The notes under the pieces are model-generated. The model was given only the letters and a program-made list of their open reading frames with translations, was not told where the DNA came from and searched no databases. A stretch of 33,503 bases of DNA from Pseudomonadota bacterium (GTDB lineage: Bacteria > Myxococcota_A > UBA796 > GCA-2862545): assembly GCA_002862545.1 (NCBI GenBank), contig PKDJ01000004.1:1-33503 (forward strand), read 5' to 3'. Positions 16,746-24,241 of the stretch are shown here, piece after piece. Each line of letters begins with the position of its first letter. Within the stretch, counting starts at the first letter, position 1. A program made the translations under genes and the position numbers.

Positions 16746-17656
16746 CGCTCGGCCTCTGCCGCTGCACCCGCGTAGGCATCGATGATCTCCGCCACGAGTG
16801 GATGCCGGACGACATCGCGCGAGGTCAGATGAACGACTCCGATGCGCTCGACACTCGCCAGGACACGCAGCGCTTCCACCATTCCGCTGTCGGACCGCCG
16901 AGGCAGGTCGATCTGGGTCACGTCGCCGGTGATCACCATTCGAGACCCATTGCCCATCCGCGTGAGGAACATCTTCATCTGTTCCCGAGTCGTGTTCTGC
17001 GCCTCGTCCAAGACGACGTACGCACGGTCGAGGGTTCGTCCACGCATGAACGCGAGAGGCGCGACCTCGATCACTCGCTTCTCCAGCAGTCGCACGACGC
17101 GATCCTGGGGGATCATGTCACCGAGCGCGTCGTAGAGAGGCCGCAGGTAAGGGTCTACCTTCTCCGTGAGATCACCAGGCAAAAATCCGAGCTTCTCGCC
17201 GGCTTCTACCGCTGGCCGCGTGAGCACGATCCGCTTTACGTCGCCTCGCTTGAGGGCCGCGACGGCCATCGCCATGGCCATGTAGGTCTTACCCGTACCC
17301 GCAGGACCGACGCCAAAGACGATGTCGTGAGCGCGCAGCGCGTGCACGTAGGCCCTCTGCCCGGCCGAGCGCGGCGCAATCGGCCGGTTGTCCAGATTCG
17401 TGAGGATCGTATCGGCAAAGAAGGAGCGCAGGTCGGACGAGGGATCGTCCCGCAGAATCCTCAGCGCGTGGCGCACATCCATTGGGTGAAGTGCCTGTCC
17501 GCCCTGCACCAGGCCGTACAGCTGCGACACGACACGGCAGCCCACGTCGACCGCTCTCGGCTCGCCTCTGAGTCGCAGAGCGGTGCCGCGATGGGCCACC
17601 TCCACGCCCAGCGCTCTACCGATCATCTTCAAGTGGCTGCCGAGCTCGCCTACCAT
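16742..17656 (-). CDS. phoH: PhoH-like ATPase (YbeZ type), start at first ATG
   Basis: A cytoplasmic P-loop ATPase that works with YbeY in RNA metabolism. From ATG 17656 it has 304 residues: an N-terminal KH-like region (about 1-60), Walker A GPAGTGKT (117-124), TRPAVEAGEKLGFLPGD (about 145-161), a Walker B/DEAQNTT segment near 217-224, the MKMFLTRMGNGS stretch, and GDVTQIDLPR (about 244-253). All are strongly conserved in YbeZ. Family alignment shows the protein should begin some 10-20 residues earlier, and the upstream frame continues the homology, so 17656 is probably not the true start (see the adjacent entry). The stop overlaps pgpH as ATGA. Confidence 0.93.
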   Translation of the reverse strand: MVGELGSHLKMIGRALGVEVAHRGTALRLRGEPRAVDVGCRVVSQLYGLVQGGQALHPMDVRHALRILRDDPSSDLRSFFADTILTNLDNRPIAPRSAGQRAYVHALRAHDIVFGVGPAGTGKTYMAMAMAVAALKRGDVKRIVLTRPAVEAGEKLGFLPGDLTEKVDPYLRPLYDALGDMIPQDRVVRLLEKRVIEVAPLAFMRGRTLDRAYVVLDEAQNTTREQMKMFLTRMGNGSRMVITGDVTQIDLPRRSDSGMVEALRVLASVERIGVVHLTSRDVVRHPLVAEIIDAYAGAAAEAER

Positions 17657-17722
17657 CTCTCGGAGGGCGCGGTCGTCATCGAACTGTAGCGTGCGCTCTG
17701 CGGCGTGCGTGCTGCTCGCTAT
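17657..17722 (-). other. In-frame N-terminal extension of phoH, probable ATA start at 17722
   Basis: The 22 codons upstream of ATG 17656 read ATA then ASSTHAAERTLQFDDDRALRE. The part TLQFDDDRALREMVGEL aligns with the conserved PhoH/YbeZ N-terminus (E. coli ITLEPADNARLLSLCG), so this stretch is very likely translated. An in-frame TGA lies at 17728-17726, and between it and 17656 there is no ATG, GTG, TTG or CTG. The ATA at 17722 has an excellent Shine-Dalgarno. A sequencing error or a frameshift from a 17-codon leader frame (GTG 17729 to TGA 17676) is the alternative. Confidence 0.6.
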
Positions 17723-17725
17723 GGG

Positions 17726-17732
17726 TCACCTC
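17726..17732 (-). promoter_or_regulatory. Shine-Dalgarno in front of the phoH ATA codon
   Basis: GAGGTGA matches seven bases of the extended AAGGAGGTGA anti-SD complement. Three bases (CCC) separate it from ATA 17722, which is five bases after the GGAGGT-equivalent and therefore at optimal aligned spacing. It supports initiation at the non-canonical codon rather than at ATG 17656, which has no comparable site. Confidence 0.6.
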
Positions 17733-17797
17733 GGGCACCTCGTCGGCGCCCTCCGAAGCTAACACGCCACTCGCACGCCTTGGCGCAGTGCCGCCCT

Positions 17798-19807
17798 TCA
17801 CCGTGCCGCAGGGCGCTCCAGCGAGAGGCGGGGCGGCGCCTCGTTTCTGACAAAGCTGCGAATCAGGATGTGCGAGCGCTCCACGCGCTCCAGTACCTCT
17901 GGCCAGCTGCCGACGGGGAGATCGAAGGAAACGATCATGGCGGCTTGTCGCGTGTCGACTCCCGTGAGCTGGCCTCGGCACCCGGCGAAGATCGGTATCA
18001 ACCGCCCAACCTCGTCAGCACCAACCTCCAGACCGACACGAATCCACGGCTCCAAGAGCTGGGCGCCTCCTCTCTGCAAGGCCTGTACAACCGCATCTGC
18101 GCCGGCGCTCTCGAAGTGCTCGGGCGTCGACTGGAGCATGTCGTAGCGCCCATCCTGAATCACGACGTCGATTCCAACCACGGGAACGCCATCGCGTCCT
18201 CGCGCTAGCGCAGAGAGGACCCCGCGCTCGATGGCGGGAAGGAAGCGTGAAGGGAGATCCTCCGGGTCGATCCCTGGAGCCACCCGGACAGTGGATGCCG
18301 AGAGGTCTCCTGGTGAGAAGTCGACCACACACTGACCGAAGGCCACTGGAAGTCCGAGGTCGTCCACTTCCTTGTAGAGCCCGACGACTCCGAGCGCAGG
18401 CCGGGCGATCGTCTGCAGCCACGGCACCGGGGGGCGGGTGGCGCTCAAGGGACGCCCCGTCTCTTCGAGCACTCGCTGGAGCTGGGCCCCCGTGATCCCG
18501 GTGAGCAGGTGCGCACCGGTCACGGGATGCGTCTCGAGCTCTGTCCCGGGCGTACGCTCAACCACCCTCGCAACCGCGGCGAGCTCGATGTCGCCGGGCT
18601 GTTGACCGTCCCGGGTCTTGAGCGCGCGCGTGACGAGAGATGGCGGGAGCATCGGCTCCGACATGCGCAGTCGAGGCCCGTCGGTGAACACCGCTCCGGG
18701 CGCTCCCGGCAGTCCATCCCACGTGGCGACGAGCCGCCCCGAGGCTGTTGCACGCCGGGGACCTCGTAGGTCGTAGAGCTTCGGAGATCGGACGCGGGTG
18801 CCGTCCTCCGCCACCCAAGTCGTGGGCGCCCCCTCGCCCGCCCAGACCCGCAGGTGATGCACCACACCACCCTCCGCATCAGACTGGGAACAGAGCCACT
18901 GCGCAGCAAAGCCCGGCGCGTCATCTACGGGGGCACCATCGCGATCAACAGCGCCGGGCCACTGGTTCGCTGCAGGCAGGAACTGGACCACCGCATCAAG
19001 AATCGCGCGGCAGCCTATCCCCAGCGGGGGCATGGCATGCAGAGCCGGCACGAGTCGTCCCGACCGCACAGCGGCAGTCAACCCGGAGAGCAGAGTGGTC
19101 TCGGTGAGTCCGAAGTCTTCCAGGTAGCGCTCGAGCAGCGCGTCATCGGTGAGAGCGACAGCCTCTTCGAGGGCCGACCTCGCCATGGCCACGCGCTCCG
19201 CGTCTGCACGTGAGAGCGGCTCCACCGAGCACGCCCCCGTTCCATCATCGGCCACCCGATTCGCCACACCGCGAATCACGTCGAGCGTCCCGACGAGGGT
19301 GCCCTCTTCGTCCCTAAACGGAAGGTTGAGCCACGGTGTGGGGCAACCAGCGGCGCTCGTGAGGCCGTCGTGGATGTCAGGGTGCACCATCCGGTCGACA
19401 TGGGTGACGACCACTAGACGGGGGCACACCTGACCGAGCCGGCGCGTCGCAGGCACCTGCAGAGCGTGTGAGCCGTCGATGACCACCACACAGCTATCCG
19501 TCCCGTGCTGCAGTGCTGCGCTGCGACCTGGGGTATCCGGCCCACCGGGGAGGTCCACCAGCTCGATCCGGTGATCTCTCCATGGGAGCCAAGCCACTGA
19601 CGGCTCGATGCTCGCTCGACGCCTCCGCTCCTCGGAGCGATGGTCCATGAGCGAAGTGCCGTTGTCGACGCTCCCGGGACTCCGGGTGACGCCAGCCATG
19701 CACAGCAGCCGGTCCGCGAGCGAGGTCTTTCCCGACGCCCGGTGACCCACAAGAGCGAGGACGCGAGTGTCGACGTTGTCGAAGCGATGACGGCGGCCCA
19801 TGGCCAC
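17798..19807 (-). CDS. Degenerate EF-G-like GTPase paralogue
   Basis: A 669-residue relative of elongation factor G with recognisable domain order. The G domain runs to about 260, with G1 GHRASGKTSL (21-30) intact. The switch/G2 region reads RRRRASIEPS where canonical EF-G has RGITI, G3 is DLPGGPD where EF-G has DTPGH, and G4 is THVDR (135-139) where EF-G has NKMD. Domain II is poorly conserved. The domain III/IV/V region keeps FLPAIERGVLSAL, PVVGIDVVIQDGRYD, LLEPWIRVGLEV and RRGQ-like CRGQLTGVD. GTP specificity and hydrolysis are therefore doubtful (G4 Asn/Lys and G3 His lost). Start is GTG 19807 with GAGGT five bases upstream. It lies between a PP2C gene and phoH. It is not the main EF-G; a regulatory or ribosome-associated role is inference. 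Confidence 0.85.
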   Translation of the reverse strand: MAMGRRHRFDNVDTRVLALVGHRASGKTSLADRLLCMAGVTRSPGSVDNGTSLMDHRSEERRRRASIEPSVAWLPWRDHRIELVDLPGGPDTPGRSAALQHGTDSCVVVIDGSHALQVPATRRLGQVCPRLVVVTHVDRMVHPDIHDGLTSAAGCPTPWLNLPFRDEEGTLVGTLDVIRGVANRVADDGTGACSVEPLSRADAERVAMARSALEEAVALTDDALLERYLEDFGLTETTLLSGLTAAVRSGRLVPALHAMPPLGIGCRAILDAVVQFLPAANQWPGAVDRDGAPVDDAPGFAAQWLCSQSDAEGGVVHHLRVWAGEGAPTTWVAEDGTRVRSPKLYDLRGPRRATASGRLVATWDGLPGAPGAVFTDGPRLRMSEPMLPPSLVTRALKTRDGQQPGDIELAAVARVVERTPGTELETHPVTGAHLLTGITGAQLQRVLEETGRPLSATRPPVPWLQTIARPALGVVGLYKEVDDLGLPVAFGQCVVDFSPGDLSASTVRVAPGIDPEDLPSRFLPAIERGVLSALARGRDGVPVVGIDVVIQDGRYDMLQSTPEHFESAGADAVVQALQRGGAQLLEPWIRVGLEVGADEVGRLIPIFAGCRGQLTGVDTRQAAMIVSFDLPVGSWPEVLERVERSHILIRSFVRNEAPPRLSLERPAAR

Positions 19808-19815
19808 ACGCTACC

Positions 19816-20901
19816 TCAGCCGAACGCGTACCAGGCGCCCAACCCCGCTGCGGCGAGCAGCGCAACGACCAGAGCGCCGACGCCAACCACGCCGAGAGCA
19901 GCGATCCCCATGAACATCCCTCGACCATTGGCCTCGGGCTCGCTCGCGGCCAACATGGCCACGGGGGACACCGCCTCGACCTCCGGCTCGGTGCGAAGCT
20001 CGACCTCGGTGTCCTCGGGGTCGCCCATCTCACTCGGGAGGTCGTCGTAGGTCTCCTCTGCGTGGCCCGGAGGTTCGTCCCAGGCGTCTTCTTGCTGCCA
20101 GTCGGGCTCGAAGTCCGGGTCATAGTCCTGACCGCGCGTGCCCGCGATCACCACGGCGACCGTCACGTTGTCATGCCCGCCCCGGTCACAGGCGGCCTCG
20201 ACCAGGAGCTCCGCAGCCTCCGCCGCCGTCCGTCCGGCGACCATCTGGGCGATCTCCCAGTCCTCCAGCAAGTCGTGCAGGCCATCTGAGCTCAGCACGA
20301 CGGTGTCGTCCTCGGCAATCTCGATCGGCTCATCGAGGACGTCCGGCACCAGCGTGCGCCCGTCGGCCATTCGAGAGTGCCCGAGCGCTCGTGTGAGCAT
20401 GCCGGACTCTGGGTGGGACCGCGCCTCTTCTTCGCTGATCTCACCAGTATCCAGGAGCATCTGCACGCGCGTGTGGTCGAGCGTGCGCCACACGAGCTGC
20501 CCCTTCCGAATGTGGAAGAGGCGTGAGTCGCCCACTTGCCCGATGTAGATTTCGGGCCCCTTGAACACCCCCGTGATGGCCGTCGTGCCCATCCCGGATG
20601 TGTTGCTCGCCCGACCCTCTCTCAGAATCTCCTCGTTGGCCTCGAGGAGCCCGTTGTAGAGGCGCTCTCGGGGGTCGGCACTCGTGTCGTTGCCGACGAT
20701 CTCCTCGACGACGCGCACGGCGAGGCCGCTTGCGACCTCACCCGCTTCGTGGCCCCCCATGCCGTCGGCGACGATGACGAACAGACTGCCGTCATCGAGC
20801 CACGCATGGCCATGCGAGTCCTCGTTGTTCGTGCGCACACGCCCAACGTCGGTTCGCACAGCAACCGAGAGAGGGAATCCAAAGCTGAGACGTGAGCTCA
20901 T
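19816..20901 (-). CDS. PP2C-family Ser/Thr phosphatase with C-terminal membrane anchor
   Basis: A 361-residue metal-dependent phosphatase of the PPM/Stp1 type. The catalytic domain covers about 8-255, with TNNED (24-28), VADGMGGHEAGE (44-55) supplying metal-binding Asp46, GMGTTA (103-108), VGDSR (123-127), SSDGLHDLL (204-212) and GGHDN (241-245). A Glu/Asp/Pro-rich linker (about 258-325) leads to one hydrophobic segment (about 329-358) at the extreme C-terminus, so the enzyme is probably tail-anchored with the phosphatase in the cytoplasm. No partner Ser/Thr kinase is visible nearby. It lies eight bases before the EF-G-like gene. No clear Shine-Dalgarno precedes ATG 20901. Confidence 0.92.
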   Translation of the reverse strand: MSSRLSFGFPLSVAVRTDVGRVRTNNEDSHGHAWLDDGSLFVIVADGMGGHEAGEVASGLAVRVVEEIVGNDTSADPRERLYNGLLEANEEILREGRASNTSGMGTTAITGVFKGPEIYIGQVGDSRLFHIRKGQLVWRTLDHTRVQMLLDTGEISEEEARSHPESGMLTRALGHSRMADGRTLVPDVLDEPIEIAEDDTVVLSSDGLHDLLEDWEIAQMVAGRTAAEAAELLVEAACDRGGHDNVTVAVVIAGTRGQDYDPDFEPDWQQEDAWDEPPGHAEETYDDLPSEMGDPEDTEVELRTEPEVEAVSPVAMLAASEPEANGRGMFMGIAALGVVGVGALVVALLAAAGLGAWYAFG

Positions 20902-20921
20902 CTCGGAAAAACCGTGGAGGA

Positions 20922-20935
20922 GGTCCTAAAGGACC
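20922..20935 (-). repeat. Small hairpin between TM2-like gene and PP2C gene
   Basis: Inverted repeat GGTCC-TTTA-GGACC (extendable by one pair) begins two bases after the TM2-like stop codon. On the minus strand a T5 run follows only after about 10 bases, so at best it is a weak attenuator or mRNA-end stabiliser rather than a full terminator. Confidence 0.5.
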
Positions 20936-20936
20936 G

Positions 20937-21224
20937 TCAGTCCTTGAAGATCGCGTCGAGGAAGGACAGGCCGTTGGTGTTCGGGGTGATGGACTCACCC
21001 GCGGCCAGGCGCTGTCCGAGCAGGTACGCGTCGTACGCCGCAATCCACGGAAGGATGAAGCCCAGACCACCGATGCAGCTCAGGAGCCAGGTGGCGACCA
21101 GGAAGCCAATGGCCTTCTTGGTCTGACCGATCATGAAGTAGCCAATCGGCAGACCCATGATGATGAGGTTGAGGACGGCAAGGACAATGGGGTTGGCGTC
21201 CGGCTTGGTGATCATCTCGCCCAT
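20937..21224 (-). CDS. Small TM2-like membrane protein
   Basis: A 95-residue protein with two adjacent hydrophobic segments (about 13-33 and 36-62) joined by a tight GQTKKA turn, followed by a short polar tail. The pattern (GYFMIGQTKKAIGFL, then GGLGFILPWIAAYDAYLLG) resembles TM2-domain proteins, where a GQ turn sits between the helices and an aspartate lies at the end of the second. Function of this family in bacteria is not established. ATG 21224 has AGGAG seven bases upstream, and a candidate sigma-70 promoter lies about 85 bases before it, making this the probable first gene of the long unit running left. Confidence 0.78.
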   Translation of the reverse strand: MGEMITKPDANPIVLAVLNLIIMGLPIGYFMIGQTKKAIGFLVATWLLSCIGGLGFILPWIAAYDAYLLGQRLAAGESITPNTNGLSFLDAIFKD

Positions 21225-21306
21225 GGGGATGCACTCCTGCTGACATAGAGAGGGAATCTGGACAGCGCGAGTAGCCAGGCCCTGGCGGACTCGCGAATCG
21301 GTCCGG

Positions 21307-21335
21307 AGACTAGGTCATGGCTGCAGCCCTGGCAA
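21307..21335 (-). promoter_or_regulatory. Candidate sigma-70-type promoter for the TM2-like gene
   Basis: On the minus strand TTGCCA (21335-21330) and TAGTCT (21312-21307) are separated by 17 bases. The -35 matches TTGACA at five of six positions; the -10 is a weak three of six. It lies between the terminator of the upstream operon and the AGGAG of the TM2-like gene, with a predicted transcription start near 21300. Location gives it most of its weight. Confidence 0.45.
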
Positions 21336-21346
21336 GTCAGGCAGCG

Positions 21347-21411
21347 AAAAACGCGCGACACGCTGCTGCGCGACAGACGCCATGGCGTCGACGGCGACAG
21401 ACGGTCGCGCG
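21347..21411 (-). terminator. Rho-independent terminator of the rlmN-recO-lipoprotein operon
   Basis: Ten bases past the lipoprotein stop, the minus strand has CGCGCGAC (21411-21404) and its perfect complement GTCGCGCG (21359-21352) directly followed by T5 (21351-21347). The loop contains a perfect 14-base palindrome GACGCCATGGCGTC (21376-21389) and a direct repeat GCGACAGACG (plus-strand 21370-21379 and 21394-21403). A shorter GCGCG stem next to the T run is also possible. Placement between two transcription units fits termination. Confidence 0.65.
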
Positions 21412-21420
21412 ATCTGTGGC

Positions 21421-22149
21421 TCAAAAGGGGAGTGACACCCAGGCGGGGAACCAAGGGCTCACGCCGCCGTCGGGCAGAAAGACGACCGTACGGTCCTCCA
21501 CCACCGTGTTCGGTGTGTACGCATAGCGCACGGTCAGCGTTCCGAATCCCGGTGGAACACCGAAGATGGCGAAGCGGCCCGTCTCGCCGGTGACCTCCCG
21601 GCCCTCCTGCCAGCCTAGTCCCTCATCGTCGAGGTAGCAGCCGCTCAAGCTCTCACCGCTGTCCATCGCGAGCTCGACGCTACCCGCAGTGACAATCGCA
21701 TGAACATCGGAGCCAGGCTCGGTGAGCTCGCGGACGCGAATCTCTCCCAGCACGGCGCCTCCCGAGCCGATGCCTGGACATCCGGCGAAGTCTTCCTCCC
21801 AGGCGGCCCTCTCGTCATCCCGGAGTGCGTAGAGAGTGCCGTCCGGAACCTTGAAGACCGGGTCTTCCCCCGTCACGCCAGCAAAGGCGGCACTCGCGTA
21901 GCCCTCGGCCTGCACCTCCGCGACGATGTCGCTGGCTGGAGGTGCCGCGACGACGAACTCCCCATCGCCATCGGACCGCCCGCGGTCGTAGATCTTTCCA
22001 CGGACGTCCCGAAGGATCACCGTGGCATCGGCTAGCGGAACCTCGCCCGCGGGGGACGCAAACACCGTACCCCGCACCGACACATCCTCCATGGTCACGC
22101 ACCCGGCGAGGACGAGTGTTCCGATGCCAACGACGATCCTTTGGTGCAT
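21421..22149 (-). CDS. Lipoprotein with carboxypeptidase-regulatory-like domain
   Basis: A 242-residue secreted protein of unknown role. The lipobox LAGC places the acylated cysteine at residue 17. The following region, with RGTVFASPAGEVPLADATVILRD, then the DGDGEF and AEGYASA segments, has the look of a carboxypeptidase regulatory-like (CarboxypepD_reg) beta-sandwich; a second similar unit (TGETGRFAIFGVPPGFGTLTVRY) lies near the C-terminus. I choose ATG 22149 (seven bases after GGAGG, forming TGATG with the recO stop) over GTG 22152. It is the last gene before a terminator. Surface or periplasmic location is expected; no substrate can be suggested. Confidence 0.78.
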   Translation of the reverse strand: MHQRIVVGIGTLVLAGCVTMEDVSVRGTVFASPAGEVPLADATVILRDVRGKIYDRGRSDGDGEFVVAAPPASDIVAEVQAEGYASAAFAGVTGEDPVFKVPDGTLYALRDDERAAWEEDFAGCPGIGSGGAVLGEIRVRELTEPGSDVHAIVTAGSVELAMDSGESLSGCYLDDEGLGWQEGREVTGETGRFAIFGVPPGFGTLTVRYAYTPNTVVEDRTVVFLPDGGVSPWFPAWVSLPF

Positions 22150-22895
22150 CACGCCTCCTCCGTGCGCCCTATCCCGGCGACGCTCATTCCTCCTGCGAGG
22201 TCGGTGAGCAGTGGCCTGGAGCGTAGGGGACGTCCAAGCTGATACTCGATGAAGTCGGCAAGGACCCAGTGCACACTCGCCCCAGGTGGGCGTTGAGTCG
22301 GCGTCTCGCTCAACGGGGTCCGTCGCAGCCCCTCCAGCGTGACGAGCTCGGACGCAGGGACGGCCTTACCTCCGCTGGCCACCGCTCCCCCCGCAGAGGG
22401 GTCGAAGCCAGCTCGCGGTGGCAGGGGCGCTCCCGTTCGCGCGCAGAGCACCAGCGCTGGCGCGAGGCCTGCGAACGTCAGGGCCTTGGCCTCCAGAGCG
22501 AGACGGCTGGACACTCCCGGCGGCGTCGCACCCTCGAGCACGTCGAGCCAGACCTCCAAGAGTCGGTGCAGCCTTGGAGCAGGCCCGCCCTCGGGGGCCA
22601 GGGCTGCGCACAGCTCGCAGCCGTAGGCCAGAAGCGCGATGCGCTCAAGCTCGGTGCGCGCAAGGCTGGGAGTGGACACCCGGTCGACCGACACGAGCCG
22701 CTGCAGCGAGCCCCTGCCACGCTGCCGCTGCACGGTGAGGCGATTGCCTAGCTCGAGGAGCCCTGCAAACCTCCGGCGACTCGCACGTGCCGCACGCGCG
22801 ACGAGGGCCACACGGCCCTCGGTCGGCGAGAGGAAGCGGATCACGCGATCGGACTCGCCGAGGTTCGTGCCGCCGACGACGATCCAGGCACTCAC
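22149..22895 (-). CDS. recO: DNA repair protein RecO with a lost zinc finger
   Basis: RecO loads RecA onto SSB-coated single strands and anneals strands in the RecFOR pathway. The 248-residue protein has the N-terminal OB fold (about 1-80, with LGESDRVIRFLSPTEG and the downstream ARASRRRFAG) and the helical C-terminal domain. In most bacteria a CxxC...CxxC zinc motif follows the helix bundle; here the equivalent stretch reads CARTG ... SAGGAVASGG, keeping only Cys151 of four cysteines. GTG 22895 overlaps the mgtE stop as GTGA. The C-terminal fragment VHWVLADFIEYQLGRPLRSRPLL is typical of the family. Confidence 0.9.
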   Translation of the reverse strand: MSAWIVVGGTNLGESDRVIRFLSPTEGRVALVARAARASRRRFAGLLELGNRLTVQRQRGRGSLQRLVSVDRVSTPSLARTELERIALLAYGCELCAALAPEGGPAPRLHRLLEVWLDVLEGATPPGVSSRLALEAKALTFAGLAPALVLCARTGAPLPPRAGFDPSAGGAVASGGKAVPASELVTLEGLRRTPLSETPTQRPPGASVHWVLADFIEYQLGRPLRSRPLLTDLAGGMSVAGIGRTEEA

Positions 22896-24241
22896 AGCGT
22901 GAGCAGCAAGCGCGCAACGTTGAAGTAGACGATGATCCCGAGCACATCGACCAGCGTCGTGACGAAGGGGCCCGTGGCGATTGCGGGATCGACGCCCCCG
23001 CGAGACAGGCCGATCGGAATGCAGGCACCAATCACCGCAGCCAAGGCGATGGCCAGCCCGATGCTCGTCGCTACGGACACTCCGATGAGCGGCTGTCCCG
23101 GATACCGCAGCACGCCATAGGTGCCGAGGAGCAGGGCATAGAGCAGGCCGAGCACCACGCCCACCCTCGCCTCACGCCAGACAAAGCCGAACGCCCCGCC
23201 GATCTGCACGGAGCCTGTCGCGAGCCCACGCACGGCGAGTGTCGCCGACTGGATCCCAACATTGCCCCCCATGCCCATGATGACCGGGATGAAGCCAGCG
23301 AGAACCGCCACCCGAGTCAGCGTCTCTTCGTACAGACCGATGATCTCGGCGGCCAGGATGCCGCCGCCGATGGTCGCGAGAAGCCACCCTGCACGGGTCC
23401 AGCTCTGACGGACAACGGAGGCCTGGCGTTCGTCTTCGACGACACCCGCCATGCGCAGCATGTCCTCGGCAGCCTCCTCTCGGATGACATCCACCACATC
23501 GTCGACGGTCACAACGCCGAGGATCCGGCTGTGCTCGTCGACGACCGGAATGGCCAAGAGGTCGTACCTCGCGACGAAGCGTGCCACCTCCTCCTGGTCC
23601 TCGGCAGGAGACACGCGAATCACGTCTCGCGTCATGATGCTGACGAGAGGCGTGCGCGGTGGTGAGGTCAGCAAGGACCGAAGCGACGTGACACCGATGA
23701 GCGCGCGCACATTATCGACGACGTAGACGTAGTACACCGTCTCGAGATGCTCGTCGTTCGCCTGCAGTGCAGCGATCGCCTGACCACACGTGGCGGTGTC
23801 CGGCATGCAGAAGACCTGCGGAGTCATCAGACCGCCGGCCGTGTCTCGCGGCCAGGCAAGGAGCTCCCGCACGTCCTCTTCGGCACCTAGCTCCTGGAGC
23901 ACACGCGCCCGCAGCTCCTCCGGCAGTGCGCTCACGAGGTCCGTCGCGTCGTCCGGCTCCATCCTGTCGATCAGGGCGACGACCTGCTCTTCGGTCATCT
24001 CTCGCGTGATCTCTCTCGAGCTGTCACCCGACAGGTGCGCCAGCACCTCCGCCGCATAGTCATCTTCATCGATGAGGCGGTAGAGGCGGCGCTGTTCCGC
24101 CCATGTCAGGTGCTCCATCGCCGCGGCGATGTCCGACGGACGAGTGCGAGCTAGCAGCTTACGAAGCGCGCTGGCGGCGTCCCGACGCACGAGACGACGC
24201 AGCAGAGCCTCAGTGCGCGCATTGAGGCGGTCAGTCGCCAT
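22892..24241 (-). CDS. mgtE: Magnesium transporter/channel MgtE
   Basis: MgtE is a dimeric Mg2+ channel gated by cytoplasmic Mg2+. The 449-residue protein has the N domain (about 1-130, superhelical, with ITREMTEEQVVALIDRMEPDDATDLVSAL), a CBS pair (about 132-255, including TAGGLMT, AIPVVDE and ILGVVTVDDVVDVIREEA), the plug helix, and a five-helix membrane domain (about 283-449). The pore segment GGNVGIQSATLAVRGLA and the later GGVDPAIATGPFVTTLVDVLG are conserved family motifs. ATG 24241 overlaps the RodZ-like stop as TAATG. No magnesium riboswitch is visible, because the gene is internal to an operon. Confidence 0.95.
   Translation of the reverse strand: MATDRLNARTEALLRRLVRRDAASALRKLLARTRPSDIAAAMEHLTWAEQRRLYRLIDEDDYAAEVLAHLSGDSSREITREMTEEQVVALIDRMEPDDATDLVSALPEELRARVLQELGAEEDVRELLAWPRDTAGGLMTPQVFCMPDTATCGQAIAALQANDEHLETVYYVYVVDNVRALIGVTSLRSLLTSPPRTPLVSIMTRDVIRVSPAEDQEEVARFVARYDLLAIPVVDEHSRILGVVTVDDVVDVIREEAAEDMLRMAGVVEDERQASVVRQSWTRAGWLLATIGGGILAAEIIGLYEETLTRVAVLAGFIPVIMGMGGNVGIQSATLAVRGLATGSVQIGGAFGFVWREARVGVVLGLLYALLLGTYGVLRYPGQPLIGVSVATSIGLAIALAAVIGACIPIGLSRGGVDPAIATGPFVTTLVDVLGIIVYFNVARLLLTL

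Noticed and set aside
17676..17981. Minus-strand frame of about 101 codons across the EF-G-like/phoH junction.
   Set aside because: It mostly overlaps the EF-G-like gene out of frame and shows no domain; only its last 17 codons (from GTG 17729) remain conceivable as a leader peptide.
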